From: DUOX01 sp050944015
Lineage (GTDB): Bacteria > Bacillota > Clostridia > Oscillospirales > Oscillospiraceae
Reading direction: 5' to 3'
NCBI GenBank assembly: GCA_050944015.1
Contig: JBMNQG010000006.1
Coordinates: 1-64,000 of the forward strand
Length of the DNA: 64,000 nucleotides
Shown here: positions 59,544 through 64,000 of the stretch, one piece after another
How positions within the stretch are numbered: position 1 is the first letter of the stretch
Layout of the letters: each line of letters opens with the position of its first letter
Notes under the pieces: model-generated
Told to the model about the DNA's origin: nothing
Database searches by the model: none
Seen by the model: only the letters and a program-made list of their open reading frames with translations
Made by a program: the position numbers and the translations under genes

Positions 59544-60370
59544 GCAAGCTCCTCCGACAACAGCCAGTCGATACCGACGTTTTGTATGGCGTACAGGTGC
59601 CGTATTACCGCTTCTATATCATCTTTTGTGGAAATAATGCTGCCGTGCTGAGGAGCTATGATATTAATGTCCAGTTTTTCAATGATGTTCAAAGAATTCA
59701 TCAGCGCGCGGTTTGACGGCATGATTCTTTTATGGAACTCTATGATTCCGCTTAAAGGGCATACAGATTGACGTGCGGGACACCCATTTTGAACCCAGCA
59801 CTCCCTGCAGGCTTCGTCAAGTTCCAGCGTCAATGTCCAGCGTACGTCGAAGCTTCTAAACAGGTCGCAGGAGAAGAGGGTCTTTGTCTTGGTGTCATAT
59901 GTAACAAAGCTGCCCGGCTGATGGCAGAAAGGGGTCGCATAAAACTCCAGACGTCTGCCCGTAGCAAACTCAAAATGATGGCCCAAATCACGAAAGTCAA
60001 GTTTTTCCGTTTTTGTGGAATAATAATTGATGAAGACATTGTTTTCCTTGTGTGAAATTATTTTAAGCTCATCGCTGTTTATTATTGCTTCCAGCTGGGG
60101 CAGGCTTCCGCACAGATCCGGGTCATAGTGCTGATAAATCAGCCTTTTAATTTGAGAAGGCTCAATCCCTGCTCTCAGGGTTTTCAGCATGACGGTGCTG
60201 AAATCATCCCGGTTTCCTCCGTCAATCAGGACAGCTTCATCTCCTTCAATAATCAGGTAAGGGTTGCAGTGAAGCCCCCTGTATTTATCAGCATAGCCTA
60301 CCCAGAATATACCGTCAGCTATTCTGACCGGCTCCTTTTCCAAATCTTCCCCACAAATCCCTATGTTCAC
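59540..60370 (-). CDS. Diiron metallo-beta-lactamase-fold (FDP/ODP-like) protein
   Basis: 276-residue protein of the flavodiiron-type MBL superfamily without a flavodoxin domain. Likely iron ligands: H81, D83, D85 (replacing H-x-E-x-D-H as QHYDPDL; the last His is Leu86), H150, D169 and H242. A Cys4 segment C188-x2-C191-x5-C197-x6-C204 sits between them, not usual for FDP or ODP. Proteins of this group act as oxygen sensors or reductases. Start GTG 60370 with AGGAGG. Its stop overlaps the HD-GYP start, pointing to an O2- or NO-responsive cyclic di-GMP switch (inference). Confidence 0.8.
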   Translation of the reverse strand: MNIGICGEDLEKEPVRIADGIFWVGYADKYRGLHCNPYLIIEGDEAVLIDGGNRDDFSTVMLKTLRAGIEPSQIKRLIYQHYDPDLCGSLPQLEAIINSDELKIISHKENNVFINYYSTKTEKLDFRDLGHHFEFATGRRLEFYATPFCHQPGSFVTYDTKTKTLFSCDLFRSFDVRWTLTLELDEACRECWVQNGCPARQSVCPLSGIIEFHKRIMPSNRALMNSLNIIEKLDINIIAPQHGSIISTKDDIEAVIRHLYAIQNVGIDWLLSEELA

Positions 60371-60546
60371 GTTTAATTCCTCCTGTTGGCAGCCATTAGA
60401 GATCCAGCCATGTTTGTCTATAGCCAGTTGGTATGGTAGAATATGAATATCATATGTGAATTATATACAGATTGGGGAAAACAATCAATACAAAAATGAC
60501 ACTAAACGGGATTAAAGCTCCAAGTGTGACAGGTTTCGGATAATTG

Positions 60547-60584
60547 AAAAAGCCTGCCGTGTATTGGTAACCGGCAGGCTTTTT
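60547..60584 (-). terminator. Terminator of the DUF401 gene
   Basis: AAAAAGCCTGCCG (60547-60559) pairs with CGGCAGGCTTTTT (60572-60584), with T-rich flanks in both directions. Confidence 0.85.
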
Positions 60585-60636
60585 GTGTCAAAGAATCTGT
60601 TTGTTCTTTGTTTCCTTGACAGACCAAGGTTTTAAA

Positions 60637-61851
60637 CTACAAGACAAGCAGCAGCAAGTGATAGTAAGCTATCAGCAAAGGGCAAAAGATTGCGATTGCC
60701 GGCAGGGTTTTCCGCACCAGTTCTCCCATGGATACCTGGTAATACTCCGCAACCACCGCAAGGCAAACGTGGGTGGGGGAAATCTGCATGGCGGCATGGC
60801 ACATGCCCATTAGCAGAACCATCAGCGGCACCCCGGCGTCCGGTATGGCGCTGAAGGCCATGGCAGTTCCCAGTGCGATAATGCTGTTTGAGCCGGAAAT
60901 TATGCATCCAAAGAAAAACAGCAGGGAAAAAGAAAGATAAAGGGGGATGGGAAGCCGGCCGAAAAACTCCGGCAACGCGTAAATAACGCCCGTACTGTTG
61001 GTAAACTCCTTGAAGATTAGAATAAAAAAGGTGCTGAGCAGCATTTTCGGCTCAACCGCCTGCCTGAATAGTTGCTTTATTTCATGCCATTTGAAGCGGT
61101 AAACAAACAGGGAGAGGACAATTACAATCAGAATCGAGGCGACCACTGATAGCCCGGTTGCCAGAATCAGCACGATAATCAGCAGCAGCGACCAAAGGTG
61201 CTTTAGGAGGTTCAGCGCGTCCATTGCCCGGTTGACGCTTTTGGGGCTGCCCGTCTCCCTGGGCAGCCTTCGTATGTAGAAGAAATACCCGATAAAAAAC
61301 AGCATCAGCACAGGTATTATCATGCCCAGCATGAAATCCGGTATGGGGACTCCGGCCAGCGCGCAGATTAATAGCACGCTGGAGTATGTAGGCAGTACGC
61401 TTTCCGGTATGTGGCGGAACCAGGTGGTAACGAAGGCCTGTTCCTTCTTGTCAAGATATCCGTCGGTAAATTCCCTGACAATGTCCCCGCACAGTATCAT
61501 GGCCGCGGCCGAGGGCAAAAGGCCGATAAACAGGGGAGCGATGGTGGCGTTGACCCGGCGGTTGTTGAACAGCCTGTTCAAATCCTCCTGGGCCAGCTTG
61601 ATTTGAGAGCGCCTTTCCAGCATCCTCTGCAGGAAAGTGATGGCGTACAGTATTACCAGCAGGGACATGGAGGACCAGTCAGTAAGGACGTTCCACACGA
61701 GCGAAGCCGATTTCTTCGGTGGAATAAGGTACAGAAGCATTGTTGCGAAAATCCCCGCCAGTATGGCCTGATATAACGGGCGTTTTATGGTGATGGCAAA
61801 AACAATGGCCGCAAATATGACGACAAGTTTGATTAAGTCAATATAAGGCAT
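60637..61851 (-). CDS. DUF401-family membrane transporter
   Basis: 404 residues with about eleven membrane segments and no signal peptide. Hallmarks of DUF401 (GntP-like) proteins: IGLLPSAAAMILCGDIVREF, FVTTWFRHIPESVLPTYSSV and the C-terminal GMCHAAMQISPTHVCL. Probable organic acid or amino-acid permease; substrate unknown. Start ATG 61851 with GAGGTG. Monocistronic. Confidence 0.85.
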   Translation of the reverse strand: MPYIDLIKLVVIFAAIVFAITIKRPLYQAILAGIFATMLLYLIPPKKSASLVWNVLTDWSSMSLLVILYAITFLQRMLERRSQIKLAQEDLNRLFNNRRVNATIAPLFIGLLPSAAAMILCGDIVREFTDGYLDKKEQAFVTTWFRHIPESVLPTYSSVLLICALAGVPIPDFMLGMIIPVLMLFFIGYFFYIRRLPRETGSPKSVNRAMDALNLLKHLWSLLLIIVLILATGLSVVASILIVIVLSLFVYRFKWHEIKQLFRQAVEPKMLLSTFFILIFKEFTNSTGVIYALPEFFGRLPIPLYLSFSLLFFFGCIISGSNSIIALGTAMAFSAIPDAGVPLMVLLMGMCHAAMQISPTHVCLAVVAEYYQVSMGELVRKTLPAIAIFCPLLIAYYHLLLLVL

Positions 61852-61934
61852 ACGGCACCTCTATTTATAACGGGCTAGTAACTTAGTATGCAAATATACC
61901 ACAATTTGTCAGATAAGTAAAGGCTGAAAAACCT

Positions 61935-61972
61935 TGAAACCCCGGTATGGAATCGATGATACCGGGGTTTCA
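61935..61972 (-). terminator. Terminator of the YeaQ/YmgE-like gene
   Basis: TGAAACCCCGGTAT (61935-61948) pairs with ATACCGGGGTTTCA (61959-61972). It follows the stop at 61998 and has ATTTTAG on the plus side. Confidence 0.8.
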
Positions 61973-61997
61973 ATTTTAGTGATGGACAAATAGTTAT

Positions 61998-62270
61998 TCA
62001 GTTTTCCTGCTTTTCCTGGCCTTTTTTCCTGAAGGCGTTGACAATCAGAAGCAGGATTATGGCTCCTATTACCGCCACGAACAGGCTCCAGAGATTGAAG
62101 CCCGTAACGCCTGTGCCGCCAAGAATGTTCATAACAATGCCGCCGATGAAAGCGCCGATAATGCCCACCAGTATGTTGGCTCCGGCTCCCATTTTTTTGT
62201 TGTTGCCTGTTACCATGCTTGCAATCCAGCCGGCCAATGCTCCAGTAATAATCCAACCTATAATGCCCAT
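61998..62270 (-). CDS. GlsB/YeaQ/YmgE-family small membrane protein
   Basis: 90 residues with three glycine-rich membrane segments (GIIGWIITGALAGWIASMV, VGIIGAFIGGIVMNILGG, LWSLFVAVIGAIILLLIV). This transglycosylase-associated/stress-membrane family is widespread and of unclear function. GGGAGG is 5 bases before the ATG. Confidence 0.92.
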   Translation of the reverse strand: MGIIGWIITGALAGWIASMVTGNNKKMGAGANILVGIIGAFIGGIVMNILGGTGVTGFNLWSLFVAVIGAIILLLIVNAFRKKGQEKQEN

Positions 62271-62314
62271 ATTTACCTCCCAAAAAATTATTTGTTCTTA
62301 TTATCCCTTTTTGC

Positions 62315-64000
62315 TTATTTTAAATGCTGGTCGGTGACAAAAAAATTTTTCCAGGGGTCGTCCCTGTCGAGCCTTGCAATGGCCCCCGCCATGTCAACTC
62401 CGTCCGGCGCAACCGTGTCCAGTTCGTCCCAGTCAATGGGCATGGACACTTTCGCACCTTTCCGCGCTCTGAGCGAATAGGGGGCTATGCTTGTTGCGCC
62501 TCTGGCGTTGCGTATCCAGTCGATAAAAATCCTGCCCGCCCTTTTTACCTTCCGGACGTTGCTGGTGTAGCGGTCGGGCCACTTCTGCTCCATTACTTCC
62601 GCAACCCGCCTGGCGAAATCGTGGAAGGTCTCCCATGAGGCTGAAGGCTTCAGCGGCACTACCACGTGGTATCCCTTGCCGCCGCTGGTCTTCAGGTAAG
62701 AGATCAGGGAGAGCTCCTCCAGTATGCTTTTGAGGTCTAGGGCTCCCTGGCGGACTTTATCAAGGTCCAGCCCTTCGTCGGGGTCCAGGTCAAACACCAT
62801 CATGTCGGGCTTTTCAAGATTATCCACCCGGCTGCCCCAGGCGTGAAACTCCAGGGTTCCCATCTGGGCCTCCGAAATCAGGCCCGACAGGTCTTCAATA
62901 TAGAAGTATTCTTCCGTATCACCCTCTTTATTCTCAAGGGGAAACTTTACGATTCCCTTGATTTCATAACCGGGGTGCTTTTTGAAAAAGCAGGTTTGGG
63001 AAGGCCCCTTGGGGCACCGGACCACGCTTAAAATCCTGCGGGATACGTAGGGAAGCATGCGCCCCGAGACTTTTTCGTAATAACGGGCCACGTCTTCCTT
63101 GGTGATAGGCGGGTCCTCGAACAACACCTTTTCCGGGTGGGTAATCCTGATTCCTGCTATTTCCAGGCCGTTATTGGCTTCCATGGGTTTTTCCTCCCTT
63201 ACCTCTTCGCCTGCTTCGTCAGGGCTATCATTATCCGCCCGCTCCATTTTCACATCCCTAGGGTTTTTGTCCATGCGGACGCCCTTGAAGCTGGCCTGCC
63301 TTAAGAGGTTGTCCTTGGTCCATTCGGCAAATTTGATTTCCACGACCGTTTCAGGCTCGACCCAGATTATCCTTTCGTTTGACCTTGGTTTCGGCGGGTT
63401 TTTAAATGGAGAGCCGGCTCTGGCTATTTCACCAAATTTTTTTTCCAGCTCCCGCTGCTCCCGTTCGCTGAGGCCGGTTCCCGCCCGCCCCGCATAGACA
63501 AGGTCGTCGCCATCATACATGCCCAGAAGGAGGGAGCTTATGCCGCCCGCCTTCTTATCCGTCAAGGTGTATCCGCCCACCACGAATTCCTGCCGCCTGT
63601 CGCACTTGAGCTTTATCCAGTCGCCGCTACGGGTGCCGCTGTAGACGGAATCGGCTCTTTTTCCTATAATGCCTTCCATTCCCATCCGGCAGGCCGCGGC
63701 GAAGCTTTCCTCTCCGTTCCCCCTGACGTGGCGGCTGTACCACAGGTTGTTCGGCGCGTCATCCATCAGGGCCTCAAGTGTTTCTTTTCTTCGGACAAGC
63801 GGCAGCCCTCTCAGGTCCTCCCCGTCCAGGGCCAGCAGGTCGAAGACGATATAGATAAGATTTTGCCCTTGGGGGTTTTTCATATAGTTTTGCAGCGCCT
63901 GAAAGTCCGTTTTTCCCGACGCGTCCGTAACCGCCATTTCCCCATCCAGGACCATGGCCCTGTCGCCCGCCCAATCGGCAAGGGATGCGGCCACGCTGTG
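62315..64000 (-). CDS. ligD: ATP-dependent DNA ligase LigD, LIG-POL (5' end cut by window)
   Basis: 561 codons remain of a NHEJ ligase/polymerase. The piece starts inside the ligase nucleotidyltransferase domain (motifs III-IV region IVFDLLALDGEDLRGLPL and EGIIGKRADSVYSGTRSGDWIKLK), continues into the OB fold, a charged linker (DNDSPDEAGEEVREEK), and ends with the LigD polymerase domain (GLEIAGIRITHPEKVLF start, MVFDLDPDEGLDL metal site). The order LIG then POL is that of Bacillus LigD. The ligase Lys motif and start codon lie beyond 64000; the GTG at 63994 is internal. A Ku gene is not in view. Confidence 0.92.
   Translation of the reverse strand, partial: HSVAASLADWAGDRAMVLDGEMAVTDASGKTDFQALQNYMKNPQGQNLIYIVFDLLALDGEDLRGLPLVRRKETLEALMDDAPNNLWYSRHVRGNGEESFAAACRMGMEGIIGKRADSVYSGTRSGDWIKLKCDRRQEFVVGGYTLTDKKAGGISSLLLGMYDGDDLVYAGRAGTGLSEREQRELEKKFGEIARAGSPFKNPPKPRSNERIIWVEPETVVEIKFAEWTKDNLLRQASFKGVRMDKNPRDVKMERADNDSPDEAGEEVREEKPMEANNGLEIAGIRITHPEKVLFEDPPITKEDVARYYEKVSGRMLPYVSRRILSVVRCPKGPSQTCFFKKHPGYEIKGIVKFPLENKEGDTEEYFYIEDLSGLISEAQMGTLEFHAWGSRVDNLEKPDMMVFDLDPDEGLDLDKVRQGALDLKSILEELSLISYLKTSGGKGYHVVVPLKPSASWETFHDFARRVAEVMEQKWPDRYTSNVRKVKRAGRIFIDWIRNARGATSIAPYSLRARKGAKVSMPIDWDELDTVAPDGVDMAGAIARLDRDDPWKNFFVTDQHLK

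Noticed and set aside
1..64000. CRISPR arrays, rRNA genes, riboswitches and intact IS elements
   Set aside because: I looked for regularly spaced repeats, rRNA landmarks, known riboswitch leaders upstream of purC, the Mo and Liv operons, and transposase motifs, and saw none; a covariance-model search would be needed to exclude weak riboswitches.

Overview
The window reads as chromosomal DNA from an anaerobic, low-oxygen-adapted member of the Firmicutes (Clostridia-like). The grounds are strong AGGAGG-type ribosome binding sites, many TTG/GTG starts, a FeoA-FeoA-FeoB ferrous iron system, abundant Fe-S, flavin and molybdenum redox enzymes, SLH-anchored surface protein, a LIG-POL type LigD, a B12-radical SAM/DUF4080-type protein, and the wreckage of a gerA-type spore germination operon. 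There is no rRNA, CRISPR array, prophage or intact insertion sequence. A perfect chromosomal parS sequence at 25163-25178 hints that the window lies in the origin-proximal part of the chromosome.

Layout. 0-4.5 kb: a plus-strand operon for a flavin reductase (FMN-binding plus FAD domains) with a NuoE/NuoF/HoxU-like NADH-oxidising module. 4.5-7.5 kb: a tRNA-Pro(GGG), an isoaspartyl methyltransferase and several decayed gene fragments. 7.5-16.6 kb: GH3 glycosidase with its GPH-type sugar symporter, a membrane diguanylate cyclase, a pyridoxamine-phosphate-oxidase-like flavoprotein, a tannase-like esterase and purC. 16.7-17.8 kb: a collapsed germinant receptor operon. 17.8-20.9 kb: the feo operon under a repeated GTTAG-N6-CTAAC operator. 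20.9-22.2 kb: a ferritin-fold protein of unknown role. 22.3-25.9 kb: a three-subunit molybdenum hydroxylase. 26-33.3 kb: LysR regulator and a complete five-gene family-5 (peptide-type) ABC transporter, followed by a SnoaL-like protein and a two-domain protein with a UGSC-like N-terminus (33.3-35.8 kb).

35.8-46.8 kb: a secreted SLH-anchored esterase with divergent LysR, a large hot-dog-fold (MaoC-like) protein, and a tightly overlapping five-gene operon coding for a soluble molybdopterin oxidoreductase, its four-cluster partner, AsrA- and AsrB-like electron-input subunits and a ROK regulator. 46.9-48.7 kb: B12-binding radical SAM protein. 49-57.3 kb: a complete branched-chain-amino-acid-type ABC transporter (livKGFHM order) next to a histidine kinase, a frameshifted response regulator and a second LivK-like binding protein. 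57.5-62.3 kb: a small helical protein, an HD-GYP phosphodiesterase translationally coupled to a diiron metallo-beta-lactamase-fold protein, a DUF401 transporter and a YeaQ/YmgE membrane protein. 62.3 kb to the end: 5'-truncated ligD.

How the parts work together (inference): the region is rich in redox enzymes that take electrons from NAD(P)H and deliver them to unknown organic substrates (flavin reductase complex, molybdopterin reductase with AsrAB-like input, molybdenum hydroxylase). They are interleaved with importers, surface or cytosolic esterases and LysR/ROK/two-component regulators, which suggests an accessory region for uptake and reductive or hydrolytic processing of plant-derived or other organic compounds. 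Substrates cannot be named from sequence alone.
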